Shown here in pieces: positions 27,225 through 36,388 of a stretch of DNA of 64,000 bases (the stretch's first letter is position 1; every line of letters starts with the position of its first letter). The position numbers and the translations under genes were made by a program. The stretch is from the NCBI GenBank assembly GCA_964640055.1, contig CAZXFH010000005.1, positions 37,017 through 101,016 on the forward strand, in the 5' to 3' direction. The stretch comes from CAZXFH01 sp964640055 (lineage in GTDB: Bacteria; Fidelibacterota; UBA2242; JAFGTP01). The notes under the pieces were generated by a model, which worked only from the letters and a program-made list of their open reading frames with translations, had not been told where the DNA came from and ran no database searches.

Positions 27225-29021
27225 TTGAATAGCCTTACCATTGAACAGCTAATTAAGGTAGGATCCATTTTTGAGGAGAGATCCCAGGACGGCATCCTCA
27301 AGCGCAGTGCCAACCTGATTCCCTCAGTTTTCAAATGGAAAGGCTGTTCCATATTTTTATATGATAAATATGAAGACGTCATTCGTCTGGCCCGCACCAG
27401 TGGTTTGTCCAGCAAGACCAACGACGATATATTTTATAAGCGGGGTGAAGGGTTAACTGGTTGGGTTTTTGAAAAGCAAAAACCGCTTCTGATCCGCGAT
27501 CTTGATAAAACCGACCATCAGGATCTAAAAAAAATCGACGTAGACCTGAAATGGAAGGGTAAATTTTCTGAGTCGGATTCCCAGAAAGCCAAGTCCTTTA
27601 TGGCAGTACCCATGATTTCTTCCAGTGGAAGTCTTATCGGCATTATTCGCACGGCCTCTGACCATAAAAACTTCACCCAATCGGATTTGGAGGTCTTTGC
27701 CCTGATTGCCCGCTATGCGGCCATGGCCATAGAAAATTCCCAATTCATCCGTAAGGAAAAACGCAAGGCCAATTATCTGGAATTGTTAATGAAAATCGGC
27801 ACCCAGATGGTATCCTATTTTGAACTGGATGATCTGTTATCCTTTGTAGCTGAAAATACAGCCAAAACCATTTCTGCGGAAACCTGTGAAATCTATCTGC
27901 GCAAAAAAGAACATAAAAACACCCTGATCTTAAAAGGGGGGTATGGTATTCCCTCGGAATTGATCAATGTGGCCGAACATCAGGTGGGAGAAGGTCTTAC
28001 CGGCACCATCGTCAAGGAAAACCGCAAGATCAGATCCAAGAACGTCCTCTTACTGTCCGAATACAAAGGCAAATATCGCAATGCCATTAAAGACCATTTG
28101 AAATACGGTGACCGGCTGACTTTCCTGGGTATGCCCATTAAAATAAAGAATGAGGTTATCGGGGCCATTAAATTATACAATAAAATCCTCAACCAGGAAT
28201 CCGGCAAGTACTTTACTGAAGAAGATGAGCAATACTTGCAGATCATCACGGATATGATCTCAGTGGCCATCGAAAATGTGAATTATGTTGATACCATGAA
28301 GCTTGCGGCGATCAAAACCATGAAGAACCAGCGGCTGACCGCCCTGGGGACCCTGGCCATGCGTATCCCCAACGACGTGGTTAACCCGGTCACTGAAGCA
28401 CAGTTAACGATTAACAATGTTTTGCGCAAACTTAAAAAAGCAGCTATTGAAACCAATGATAATGTGATCCAAAAGCTGACCACGATCGAACATAATTTGA
28501 AAAAAGTAGCCAATGAAGTGCGGGTATTACAGGAATTTTCTACCAAAACGGGATTCATCCATGTGAAACGTACCTGGAAAGCGCTACTGGACGAGAGTTT
28601 GATGTACCTTACCAATGACCTGACCTCCAATAAGATCGATATCAAACGTAATGAAAAGGAAGAATCAAAAATACCCGAAATAACCGTGGATCCCAATGAA
28701 ATTATTGAAATCCTGGTCACCTGTATCTCACTGGTTATTTCCCGTTTGCAGCACTATGGTTCCACGTTGAAAATCGAAACCCGCCGACAGGAAGCAAATA
28801 CGCTGACTACCAATATCGTCGGGGTCGACAATAAAGAGGGCGTCAAGATCACCCGCCGGTCCATGAGTGAGATGTTCGGCGACACGAAAAGCTACAGCCC
28901 CTATCAATTTTCCCATGATGTGGTCAAAGAAATTGTCAACAGCAACTACCATGGTAATATTTCCTTTACCGAGAGTGAAGATTATACTCGCCTGGTCCTG
29001 GAGATACCCATTACAAGTTAA
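27225..29021 (+). CDS. GAF-GAF protein with degenerate histidine-kinase module
   Basis: 598 residues. GAF domains lie at about 22-170 and 192-350 (each with GEGLTG and a following AVPM or GMPI strand). Residues 365-595 follow a kinase layout, but where HExxNP is expected the sequence is IPNDVVNPV (381-389), with Asn383 in place of the phosphoacceptor histidine. I find no glycine-rich G1 or G2 ATP motifs in the final 130 residues. It is therefore likely a signal-binding pseudokinase that works through its neighbours. The start is TTG with AGGAGAG upstream. The stop is 5 nt before the receiver-kinase gene. Confidence 0.8.
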   Translation: MNSLTIEQLIKVGSIFEERSQDGILKRSANLIPSVFKWKGCSIFLYDKYEDVIRLARTSGLSSKTNDDIFYKRGEGLTGWVFEKQKPLLIRDLDKTDHQDLKKIDVDLKWKGKFSESDSQKAKSFMAVPMISSSGSLIGIIRTASDHKNFTQSDLEVFALIARYAAMAIENSQFIRKEKRKANYLELLMKIGTQMVSYFELDDLLSFVAENTAKTISAETCEIYLRKKEHKNTLILKGGYGIPSELINVAEHQVGEGLTGTIVKENRKIRSKNVLLLSEYKGKYRNAIKDHLKYGDRLTFLGMPIKIKNEVIGAIKLYNKILNQESGKYFTEEDEQYLQIITDMISVAIENVNYVDTMKLAAIKTMKNQRLTALGTLAMRIPNDVVNPVTEAQLTINNVLRKLKKAAIETNDNVIQKLTTIEHNLKKVANEVRVLQEFSTKTGFIHVKRTWKALLDESLMYLTNDLTSNKIDIKRNEKEESKIPEITVDPNEIIEILVTCISLVISRLQHYGSTLKIETRRQEANTLTTNIVGVDNKEGVKITRRSMSEMFGDTKSYSPYQFSHDVVKEIVNSNYHGNISFTESEDYTRLVLEIPITS

Positions 29022-29026
29022 GACCT

Positions 29027-30217
29027 ATGTTTTATAAAGATGTATTGATCGTCGATGACAGTGAACCCTTTTGTATCAGTATCAAAGAGCTGATCGAAGA
29101 AAACGGATGGTCGGCGGCCTATACAGTCAATCCCGAAGACGGTCTGAAATTGTTAAAAGCAAAGTCCTTTAAAGTGGTACTACTGGATCTGCGCATGCCC
29201 TATATCACCGGTTTGGATTTTCTGAAAGAACTCAGTAAAAGCGGCTTAATCAAACGCAATTATATTACTGTGCTGACCGGCGAGATTACCATTGAAAATG
29301 CGGTGGATTCCTTGCGGCTGGGAGCCAAGGATTTTATCCAGAAACATGCTGTAGTGGAGTATCCGGAGTTCTTTTTTGAACGCATTGAAAAAGGATTTCA
29401 GTGGCAAAAAGAACGCCTTAAAAATGAAAAATTGGCCCAGGAAAAGCAAAAAGCAATTGAAGAAAGCCGCTTGATCGTCAAGAGCGTGGGCCATGATATG
29501 TCCGGCAGTTACTATGCCTCGCTCATGCTCCGCCTGCAGATGCTTAAAAAACAGATTGAAAAAATCAAAAACGCCCTAAATAATTATTTTGCCCCCCTGG
29601 AAAGGAAAGACCCCCAGCTGCAGTCCCAAAAAGATAACATTATCAAAATCATTGATGAGGCAACTAAAAAAGGGGACAGTATCATTACCCTGATGACCTT
29701 TTTCAAGGAGCTGGGAAAAAAACTTAAATACCTGGGGCTGGCTATCGATATAGACAGCGCCCACAAGAAAGAGGTCAACCTGAATAATTTGATCAAAGAG
29801 GCTTTGAATCTCTTTCGGGACTCCATTGCTCATGATGATAAAGCGCTCGAAATAAAGGAGGATTACAGTACGCAACCGCTGATTCTCTTGGCCAGCGAGG
29901 AAGATCTGGTGCGTGTGCTTGTCAATCTATTTGAAAATGCCTACAAAGCCATCGGCCGCGAGGGCGAACTAAGCGTAACTACCCAACAAAAAAACAGCCA
30001 TGCAAAGGTGACGATTAAGGATACGGGATGCGGTATTCCCCCGGACAAACTGACCCGGATTTGGCGTCCGGATTATACCCAGTGGGAAGGCAAACAAGGC
30101 ACCGGGCTGGGACTTATGATCTGTAAAAAAGTAATTGAAAATCACGAAGGCGAGATCATGGTTGAAAGTGAAGTGGGCAGGGGCACGACCTTCACAATAA
30201 CCATAGAATTAGGCTAA
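29027..30217 (+). CDS. Receiver-histidine kinase hybrid
   Basis: 396 residues. Residues 4-115 are a receiver domain with the acidic pair at 10-11 and phosphoacceptor Asp54 (LLDLRMP). A coiled linker (120-150) leads to a dimerisation helix with His156 in SVGHDMSG, then a HATPase domain: LVNLFENAYKAI (N box), DTGCGIP (G1) and GTGLGLMICKK (G2). A kinase with the receiver at its N-terminus is usually controlled by phosphorylation of that receiver. It is tightly placed between the pseudokinase gene (5 nt) and a second receiver gene (15 nt), so these three probably form one relay. Confidence 0.9.
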   Translation: MFYKDVLIVDDSEPFCISIKELIEENGWSAAYTVNPEDGLKLLKAKSFKVVLLDLRMPYITGLDFLKELSKSGLIKRNYITVLTGEITIENAVDSLRLGAKDFIQKHAVVEYPEFFFERIEKGFQWQKERLKNEKLAQEKQKAIEESRLIVKSVGHDMSGSYYASLMLRLQMLKKQIEKIKNALNNYFAPLERKDPQLQSQKDNIIKIIDEATKKGDSIITLMTFFKELGKKLKYLGLAIDIDSAHKKEVNLNNLIKEALNLFRDSIAHDDKALEIKEDYSTQPLILLASEEDLVRVLVNLFENAYKAIGREGELSVTTQQKNSHAKVTIKDTGCGIPPDKLTRIWRPDYTQWEGKQGTGLGLMICKKVIENHEGEIMVESEVGRGTTFTITIELG

Positions 30218-30232
30218 GAAAGGAAGGTAACC

Positions 30233-30829
30233 ATGACCAAACAAAAAATTCTACTAGTCGATGATAAAGCATTATTGAGGGACGCCTTAATTGAATACTT
30301 AGGCACGGAAGAATATGAAATCATCGAAGCGGAAGACGGCGAAAAAGCCATGCAACTCTTTAAAGATAAAGCGGTGGATGTGGTGATCCTGGATCATAAT
30401 CTGCCCGGTATGGATGGTTTGAAAACCCTGCAATTAATGAAAAAAATCAAACCGGAGGTGCCGGTAATCGGTTTGACCGGTGTGCTCACCATTCAAGTCC
30501 GCGAGCAGTATTTAAACAACGGGGCTTATGATGTGCATGCCAAGTCAGCCATTTATGAAAAATTAATTCCTACCCTCAAAGCCGCACTGGCGGGCGAAGG
30601 GATTGCCAAACCAGAGAAAAAGGATTTTCTGCAAATGGCTGCCGATTTAAAAAAGGAAGGCCGTTGGGAAGAATCAGCCATGTATCTGAAAGAAGCCGGT
30701 ATCGAACAGAAAACAAATGGTAACCTGGCCAAAGCCCGCGAATACTTCGAAGAGGCCATCAGCCGTTATATTCGTGCTGGCCGCCGCTCCAAAGCCCTGG
30801 AAGTGGAAAAAATCATGGAAAAGGAATAA
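30233..30829 (+). CDS. Response regulator with helical TPR-like tail
   Basis: 198 residues. The receiver domain (about 4-120) has the DD pair (LLVDDKA), the phosphoacceptor aspartate in VILDHNLPG (residue about 53) and a lysine late in the domain (VHAKSA). Residues about 130-195 are helical with two helix-turn-helix units of TPR type (LKKEGRWEESAMYLKEAG and LAKAREYFEEAISRYIRAG). No DNA-binding or enzymatic output is present, so the output is probably protein contact. AGGAAGG precedes the ATG. Last gene of the pfkA run; convergent with the dipeptidase gene. Confidence 0.88.
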   Translation: MTKQKILLVDDKALLRDALIEYLGTEEYEIIEAEDGEKAMQLFKDKAVDVVILDHNLPGMDGLKTLQLMKKIKPEVPVIGLTGVLTIQVREQYLNNGAYDVHAKSAIYEKLIPTLKAALAGEGIAKPEKKDFLQMAADLKKEGRWEESAMYLKEAGIEQKTNGNLAKAREYFEEAISRYIRAGRRSKALEVEKIMEKE

Positions 30830-30839
30830 ATAAAGGCTA

Positions 30840-31948
30840 TCAATACCAGCGCTGCTGCCGCAGTTGCCGGGCTTTTTGATGGGTGTATTGGGTTAATAAC
30901 TGTCGGGCTTGTCCGGGATCATTTTTATACATTCTTAAAAATTTTTGCTCTAAATCAGCTTGAGCCTGGTGTAAAACCTGTTCATAAATATCACGTTTTA
31001 GCGTCAACGAATCAATCAATTGGGCATAATTTTGCTCAATTTTCTCAGAAAAGCGTACCAATTCAAGAAAAGCATGCCCCTCATGCCGGACAGNNNNNNN
31101 NNNNNNNNNNNNNNNNNNNNNNNNNNNNNNNNNNNNNNNNNNNNNNNNNNNNNNNNNNNNNNNNNNNNNNNNNNNNNNNNNNNNNNNNNNNNNTCGCTGT
31201 AGGCTTTACGAAAACTGAACTGCCCATCTTGATAGGGGTGGTACCATTTCTTTTGACGGGCATAGTCAATAATATCCGAACTGCCTAAAAAATTCAAGGT
31301 GTCGTCCAAATCGATGTCAGTAATCGTATAAAAATTAGGTATTACCGCAACCTTATTGTCAGGAACGCGTTGCGCCACCCAGTGTTTACCCCGGACAACA
31401 GCCAGCATCCAGGCCTCCTGCGGATCGGCAATACAATAGGTGCGACCGGAGGAATAATAGCCATAGGTTGCAATCAGGCGGGCACCGATCTGCACAGCCT
31501 CCCGGGCCGTGCGGGCTTGCAAAATCATCAGACGCCGCAGCCCATAGCCAATGCCGCCCTGTTCGAGATCGCTTCTCTGTTCTCTTGAACGACACGCATT
31601 GGAGGCGATCGTTACGCCATAGGCATTCATATAGCTGTCGGCAAAATCCATTCCGGGCATCTCGAGCCACAAGTAAGCGTGTGTGGCATCCGGCAGTTGC
31701 ACGATAGCACCATTTTTCAGGGTAATGGTTGCTGGCTCTGGGTATTCCTGAGCAGGCACTTTATACCAATTAACCAGCTGCTCACCATGATCATCCTCGT
31801 TATGCGCCATCAGGACCGCACCGCTGGCGCTGGCTTCACGACCGACTATTATTGTGTAACAGTTGTGGTATTCCTGAGAAAAGCAGACAATTCCAGTTAT
31901 ACACAGGGCTAATAAGCCTAATAATATTGTGCGGAATAAGGATTTCAT
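30840..31948 (-). CDS. C69-family dipeptidase, interrupted by an assembly gap
   Basis: The N-terminal part (31948 down to 31194, about 250 residues) has a signal peptide, then the Ntn-type nucleophile region C-YTIIVGREAS (Cys after HN), AHNEDDHGEQ and SNACRSREQR, as in C69/U34 dipeptidases. The C-terminal part (31093 to the stop at 30840) reads VRHEGHAFLELVRFSEKIEQ and continues in a helical tail typical of the family's end. A 100-N spacer separates them, and family length (roughly 500 residues or more) implies about 200 residues are missing, so the true gap is longer than drawn. GAGG lies before the ATG; it starts 12 nt after the GH97 stop, so the two are probably cotranscribed. Periplasmic dipeptide hydrolysis is the likely role. 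Confidence 0.82.
31094..31193. other. Assembly gap (100 N)
   Basis: Exactly 100 N, a conventional placeholder for a scaffold gap of unknown size. It lies inside the dipeptidase gene. Reading frames that appear to cross it are artefacts. Confidence 0.99.
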
Positions 31949-31960
31949 CAGGTCCTCAGT

Positions 31961-34054
31961 TTATTGCTTGTTCTTAAAAATTTGCCATTTAGATTGTGAG
32001 TGATCATTAAAAATTTTTAGTGGCGGTAAATCCGGTTGAGAGGGCTCTTTCGGGAGCACAATCCGCAAGGCTGCCCCGCCGCCACCAGCCAATGCAATGG
32101 TAAGTGAATCAGATGCGGCGAGCTGATAGGTATTGATCTCAATGGCCTGAGGATTATTGATTAGATCTGTCATTGCCGCGTCAGAGTAAATTTCCGCCTG
32201 ATAGAGACGCGACTTAGCGAGAAAATCCAGTGGCAAGCTCAACCAGCGTGGGTGTTCATCTGTAATGATACCCACATACCATTCCTGGTCTGCTCGTCTG
32301 GCAATGGCCACATAATCGCCGATCCGGGCGGCAAGCACGACCGTCGTATCCCAGTTGACCGGTACATCCTCAATAAATTTAAACGCCGGCCGGTCGGCAT
32401 AATTCTCAATCAGATCGGCCGCCATTTGCAGCGGACTGTAGAGCACGACATAATAGGCCAGTTGCTTGGCCAAAGTAGTCCAAACCCGGTTGTTGGGTTT
32501 GTACTCATCAAAGGTCAAGTCAAAAATACCGGGTGTATAATCCATGGGGCCACCCAATAAACGCGTAAAAGGTAAAATTGTGGTGTGTTCGGGGGAGTTG
32601 CCTTCGCTCCAGGCATTGTACTCCATGCCCCGCGCCCCTTCGCGGGTCATCATATGGGGATAGGTCCGCCGGATACCCGTGGCTTTGATGGGTTCGTGGG
32701 CATCGATCAAAAACCGGTATTCCACTGCTTTTTCCATCACCTTGCGGTAATGGTTGACCATCCACTGCCCGTGATGATGCTGGCCCGTGGGGAACATTTT
32801 CCCGGCGTAACCGGTTTTGATGGCTTTGATCCCCAGATCTTTATAATAATCAAAAGCAGCTGCCAGCTGTCTTTCATAGGCGGGCACATTGCCACCGGTT
32901 TCATGGTGACCGATGATCAGCACACCTTTCTGACGGGCATAGGATACCATAGTCTCTAAATCAAGATCGCGGTAAGGTGTGGTATAATTCTGCACATTCT
33001 GACCGGAGAGCCAGGACTCCCAGCCCTGGTTCCAACCCTCAACCAGAACAGCATCAAATCCATGCTGGGCGGCAAAGTCAATATAGCGTTTCACGTTCTC
33101 AGTGGTGGCCCCATGGCGGGGCCCTGCATGCCAGGTCCATTTGTCAATATGCATGCCCCACCAGATACCCACATATTTCATGGGCTTGATCCAGTCGGTT
33201 CTCTTCAGTTTACAGGGTGGATTTAAATTCAGGATTAAATGGGAGGTGATCAAACCAGCGGGTTCCGCCGTGATCTGTAGTGTGCGCCAGGGCGTTTGCT
33301 GCGGGGTTTGTGCTTTCACTTTGATGCCATCGGGCCAGGGCACCAATACACATCCAAATCCAAGGCTATCTGCCCCTGACTTTTCCAGTGTCATCCCGGC
33401 ATAATCGGTCAGGTCCGCCTCATGAATACTGACACATAGCCCCTCTTTGGTCTGCAGGGTAATGGGGGTGTTGACCGCTTTGACTTCACGCAAGGGTGTT
33501 TGGCGGTAAAGATGCTCATAGCTATCATAATCGGCTGGGATCCACCAGGCCGGACAATCTTGGGTAAAATTAAACTGGGTTAACTCATCCGTGATCTGAA
33601 AATCTTGCAGCTGCTTCTGTTCCGGAAAAAGATAGCGCAGTGCCACACCATCATTATAGGCGCGGAAGACTATGGTTATGATTCTAGCCGAGGGATGCAT
33701 CTCTCGTAAAGTAACCTGGAGCTCGTGGTAATGGTTACGAATCCGGTTGACCGTACCATAAATTGGTTCCCAGGTTTCATCATGACGGTTTTTACGGACT
33801 TTGCACACCATCAGGCTATCCTGGATGGGCGGTTGGGCTTTAAATCTGAAACCCAAGGCAGACGGGGCTAACAGTTTCCGGCCCTCATAAGTAACTTCAT
33901 AAAAAGGGCGGCCGGATTCTAATAAAAATGTCACTGCTATTTTACCATCCGGAGAAAGCAACGCCTGCTCAAAATCGGTAGACGGGGGAGCGCAGGCGAC
34001 GATTAAAGTCACCCCCAATAGGAGTGGCAAGATCCACTTACTTTGTTTATCCAT
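31961..34054 (-). CDS. Glycoside hydrolase family 97 (alpha-glucosidase-like) lipoprotein
   Basis: 697 residues. The signal ends in a lipobox (LIVAC, Cys21), so it is a lipoprotein. An N-terminal beta domain (about 25-290) precedes a TIM barrel (about 295-580) and a C-terminal beta domain. Barrel motifs are KYVGIWWGMH, VLVEGWNQGW, IIGHHETGGN, FLIDAHEPIKATG and MTREGARGMEYNAW. Acidic residues in VEGWN, DAHEP and REGARG correspond, as I recall the family, to the inverting (SusB-type) glutamates, while the retaining-type aspartate is not evident. GH97 enzymes remove alpha-linked glucose or galactose. GAGG precedes the ATG. It leads a two-gene unit with the dipeptidase. Confidence 0.92.
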   Translation of the reverse strand: MDKQSKWILPLLLGVTLIVACAPPSTDFEQALLSPDGKIAVTFLLESGRPFYEVTYEGRKLLAPSALGFRFKAQPPIQDSLMVCKVRKNRHDETWEPIYGTVNRIRNHYHELQVTLREMHPSARIITIVFRAYNDGVALRYLFPEQKQLQDFQITDELTQFNFTQDCPAWWIPADYDSYEHLYRQTPLREVKAVNTPITLQTKEGLCVSIHEADLTDYAGMTLEKSGADSLGFGCVLVPWPDGIKVKAQTPQQTPWRTLQITAEPAGLITSHLILNLNPPCKLKRTDWIKPMKYVGIWWGMHIDKWTWHAGPRHGATTENVKRYIDFAAQHGFDAVLVEGWNQGWESWLSGQNVQNYTTPYRDLDLETMVSYARQKGVLIIGHHETGGNVPAYERQLAAAFDYYKDLGIKAIKTGYAGKMFPTGQHHHGQWMVNHYRKVMEKAVEYRFLIDAHEPIKATGIRRTYPHMMTREGARGMEYNAWSEGNSPEHTTILPFTRLLGGPMDYTPGIFDLTFDEYKPNNRVWTTLAKQLAYYVVLYSPLQMAADLIENYADRPAFKFIEDVPVNWDTTVVLAARIGDYVAIARRADQEWYVGIITDEHPRWLSLPLDFLAKSRLYQAEIYSDAAMTDLINNPQAIEINTYQLAASDSLTIALAGGGGAALRIVLPKEPSQPDLPPLKIFNDHSQSKWQIFKNKQ

Positions 34055-34157
34055 AACAGCCTCGATATTATTTGGATATCATATCCCTAAAAAATTAGCA
34101 TTTCAGGATTAAGAAACAACAGTTTTAATCGCCTGGCAGTCTCAGTAGCGAAGATCC

Positions 34158-34245
34158 AAGGAACCAAATAACAAGTCCCAAATTCCAAATAAATCTCAAT
34201 TCCCGAAATTCCAATGTCCAAAACAATTCACAAAAATCAAAATAG
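34158..34245. repeat. Degenerate AT-rich short direct repeats
   Basis: Within the 324-bp divergent space between the GH97 and HAD genes, the motif CCAAAT/TTCCAA recurs five or six times with drift (for example CCCAAATTCCAAATAAATCT, then CGAAATTCCAATGTCCAAAA). The rest of the spacer shows no recognisable RNA or gene. Function unknown; it may be a dispersed intergenic repeat of this genome. Confidence 0.5.
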
Positions 34246-34378
34246 CACTTGTTTTTGAGCAAATGGAAGCCAAATACATCGATTATTAATTTTGTAATTT
34301 AGCCAGTATTGCTTAAGATAGTCGTGCACTATTAACTGGCAGAGTAAGTTGCTTACGTTTAAAGAATAGGAAATCCCC

Positions 34379-35365
34379 ATGTCGCTGCACGAATTACTCA
34401 CTCTTTTAAGCCCTCATTTGCAACGGGATGATTTCATCGAATTGGATCAATGTCGTCAGGCCGCTTTCCGTAAAGGTCAGGATCACGTTCAGCTGATCCT
34501 CAGCACCCGGGATCAAAAAGTGGAATATGTCTTCTTTAGCGATCATATACTGGCGGTAGTGAACTCGGCTCTGGGATATCCGGCCCTCTATCCGGTTCAC
34601 CGGATGAAAATTGAAAAACCAATCCAGGCGGTACTAATGGATCTGGACGGAACCAGTGTCAAAAGCGAAGGTTTCTGGGTCTGGATCATCCAGCAGACCA
34701 CAGCCAGTTTGCTGGATAATCCCAGCTTTGAACTGGAGGAAACTGATCTGCCATATGTCTCCGGGCACAGCGTTTCCGAGCATCTGGAATACTGCATCCG
34801 TAAATATTGTCCCGGCCGGACCGTTGAAGAAGCCCGCGCGTATTATTTTGAACATACCCAGCGGGAAATGCAGGCCATTTTAAAGGGCCATGGCAGGACC
34901 GATGCATTCCGACCGGCTCCGGGACTGAAAGATTTTCTGTTAAGCTTGAAAACCCAAAAAATCAAAATCGGGCTGGTAACCTCCGGCCTGTATGCCAAAG
35001 CCTGGCCAGAGATTGTGGCTGCCTTTCGCCAAATGAAGCTGGGTGATCCGCAAGAATTCTACGATGCTATCATTACGGCAGGATTTCCGATGCGGGATGG
35101 GGCCCCGGGTACCCTGGGCGAGCTCTCTCCCAAGCCCCATCCCTGGCTCTATGCCGAGGTATGCCGGGTGGGACTGGGGCTGCCCTTTGATCAACGGCAT
35201 CAAGTCATTGGTATTGAAGACAGCGCCGCCGGAGTCCATGCCATTCGTCTGGCGGGTTTTGCCGTGATCGGTATGCAGGACGGTAATATTGTGGAAAGCG
35301 GGGCAGCCAGCCTGTGCCGGGCCCGCTGCCATTCCTTTAAAGAAGTATTAACCCTGATTAAATAG
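34379..35365 (+). CDS. HAD-superfamily hydrolase with N-terminal extension
   Basis: 328 residues. The first 75 or so form an extra domain I do not recognise. The HAD core then shows motif I at Asp88-x-Asp90 (MDLDGTSV), motif II in LVTSG, motif III lysine in PKPHPWLY and motif IV in GIEDSAAGV, with an alpha-helical cap between. This is the beta-phosphoglucomutase/phosphoglycolate phosphatase subgroup, acting on small phosphate esters, often sugar phosphates. AGGAAA precedes the ATG. It overlaps the convergent aldolase gene by 8 nt at the 3' ends. Confidence 0.87.
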   Translation: MSLHELLTLLSPHLQRDDFIELDQCRQAAFRKGQDHVQLILSTRDQKVEYVFFSDHILAVVNSALGYPALYPVHRMKIEKPIQAVLMDLDGTSVKSEGFWVWIIQQTTASLLDNPSFELEETDLPYVSGHSVSEHLEYCIRKYCPGRTVEEARAYYFEHTQREMQAILKGHGRTDAFRPAPGLKDFLLSLKTQKIKIGLVTSGLYAKAWPEIVAAFRQMKLGDPQEFYDAIITAGFPMRDGAPGTLGELSPKPHPWLYAEVCRVGLGLPFDQRHQVIGIEDSAAGVHAIRLAGFAVIGMQDGNIVESGAASLCRARCHSFKEVLTLIK

Positions 35366-35996
35366 AGCTATATTTTAGATATTCTGTTAAATGCTTGATA
35401 TTCTTGGCGGTCAAGGGCTGACAAGTCCCTCCCGCACGCAGGATGATCCCACACGCCAATTCAAAGAAAAGGGCTCTTTGCAATACCTCGCGGAAATTTT
35501 TCCCCATGGTGACCTGTCCGTGGTTTCGCATGACGATCATTTGATGATCCCGGGCCGCGGCAATCACCCGGGTAGCTAATTCTGTTGAGCCCGGAGTAAA
35601 ATAGGGGATCTCGGCCACCGGTCCGATATAAACCGGTATCTCGGCAATCACATTATAATCTACTTTTTCTGGTGATTTCCGACAAGCCAAAGCGGTGGCA
35701 TAGGGTGATTGAAAATGAAGGATCGTATTAATCTCCGCATGTTCCTTTAAAATACCTAAATGAAATCGACTTTCCATCGAGGCTTTTTTATTATTTTTTA
35801 CTTTACCATCTGACAGACGCACTACAGCAACATGTTCCAAATGCAATTCGGCCAGCCAGGCCCCGCTGGCCGTCATTAAGACCTGCTCCGCGTCTACCTG
35901 CCATGATAAATTCCCGCTGCTGGCTTGCACTAATTTTTCAGTGCCCAGCTGTCGGGCAAAGGTTATAAACCGATCAATATCCTTGTTGTCAACCAA
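35358..35996 (-). CDS. Class II aldolase/adducin-family protein
   Basis: 212 residues of the fuculose-phosphate aldolase fold: ASSGNLSW near the N-terminus (phosphate loop), the glutamate in MESRFHLGIL, the zinc region ILHFQSPYATAL, and RNHGQVTMG. In the classical enzymes the zinc region is HxH; here it is H-F-Q, so one zinc ligand is replaced by glutamine. The enzyme may still bind metal with a changed site, or may be an epimerase or isomerase. Start is TTG at 35996 with no clear ribosome site; an in-frame stop lies close upstream. Substrate unknown. Confidence 0.83.
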   Translation of the reverse strand: MVDNKDIDRFITFARQLGTEKLVQASSGNLSWQVDAEQVLMTASGAWLAELHLEHVAVVRLSDGKVKNNKKASMESRFHLGILKEHAEINTILHFQSPYATALACRKSPEKVDYNVIAEIPVYIGPVAEIPYFTPGSTELATRVIAAARDHQMIVMRNHGQVTMGKNFREVLQRALFFELACGIILRAGGTCQPLTAKNIKHLTEYLKYSSI

Positions 35997-36079
35997 TCGG
36001 ATACTTTCACTTTACTAGTTCGGGGCATCACTCCGTGACCGGACCGCTAATATGAACTCACCTGTTATGCGCACGTCCT

Positions 36080-36157
36080 TTATTTCTTTCTAATGGCCAG
36101 AAATATGGTTATGACCATCAAAATAATCAGGAGTAATAAAAAGTTAAAGACAGCCAT
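36080..36157 (-). CDS. Possible 25-residue single-pass membrane peptide
   Basis: ATG at 36157 is preceded by AAAGGGGTG, and encodes a 25-residue peptide with a hydrophobic core of about 19 residues (LLLLIILMVITIFLAI) ending in RKK. The topology is like small membrane peptides such as KdpF, but no partner gene is near. A longer in-frame form from 36286 has poor composition and no ribosome site. Real but small, or a chance ORF. Confidence 0.4.
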   Translation of the reverse strand: MAVFNFLLLLIILMVITIFLAIRKK

Positions 36158-36332
36158 ATATAACACCCCTTTATTATCTAATCCTGCTGTAAGTTGAACA
36201 TTCTGGCAGTATAATTCAATAATAAAACAATATTTATAAATATTTTTTATTTTTAGTGTGAATATTTGATATGGATCATATATCATTGTTATAAAAACAA
36301 CTAATTTAGCACTGATATTTAATATTTTGTGC

Positions 36333-36359
36333 TTGACTTTAATTCGAATTATATATAGA
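36333..36359 (+). promoter_or_regulatory. Candidate promoter of the outer-membrane protein gene
   Basis: TTGACT (36333-36338), 15-nt spacer, TATAGA (36354-36359), about 30 nt before the ATG at 36389. The region from 36240 is AT-rich. Spacer is short, so the assignment is tentative. Confidence 0.4.
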
Positions 36360-36388
36360 GTCCAAAGAGTTAAAAAGAGGGGTTAGAA

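Noticed and set aside
31016..31269. Open frames running through the N block
   Set aside because: Produced by reading N as open codons; real coding there belongs to the dipeptidase gene.
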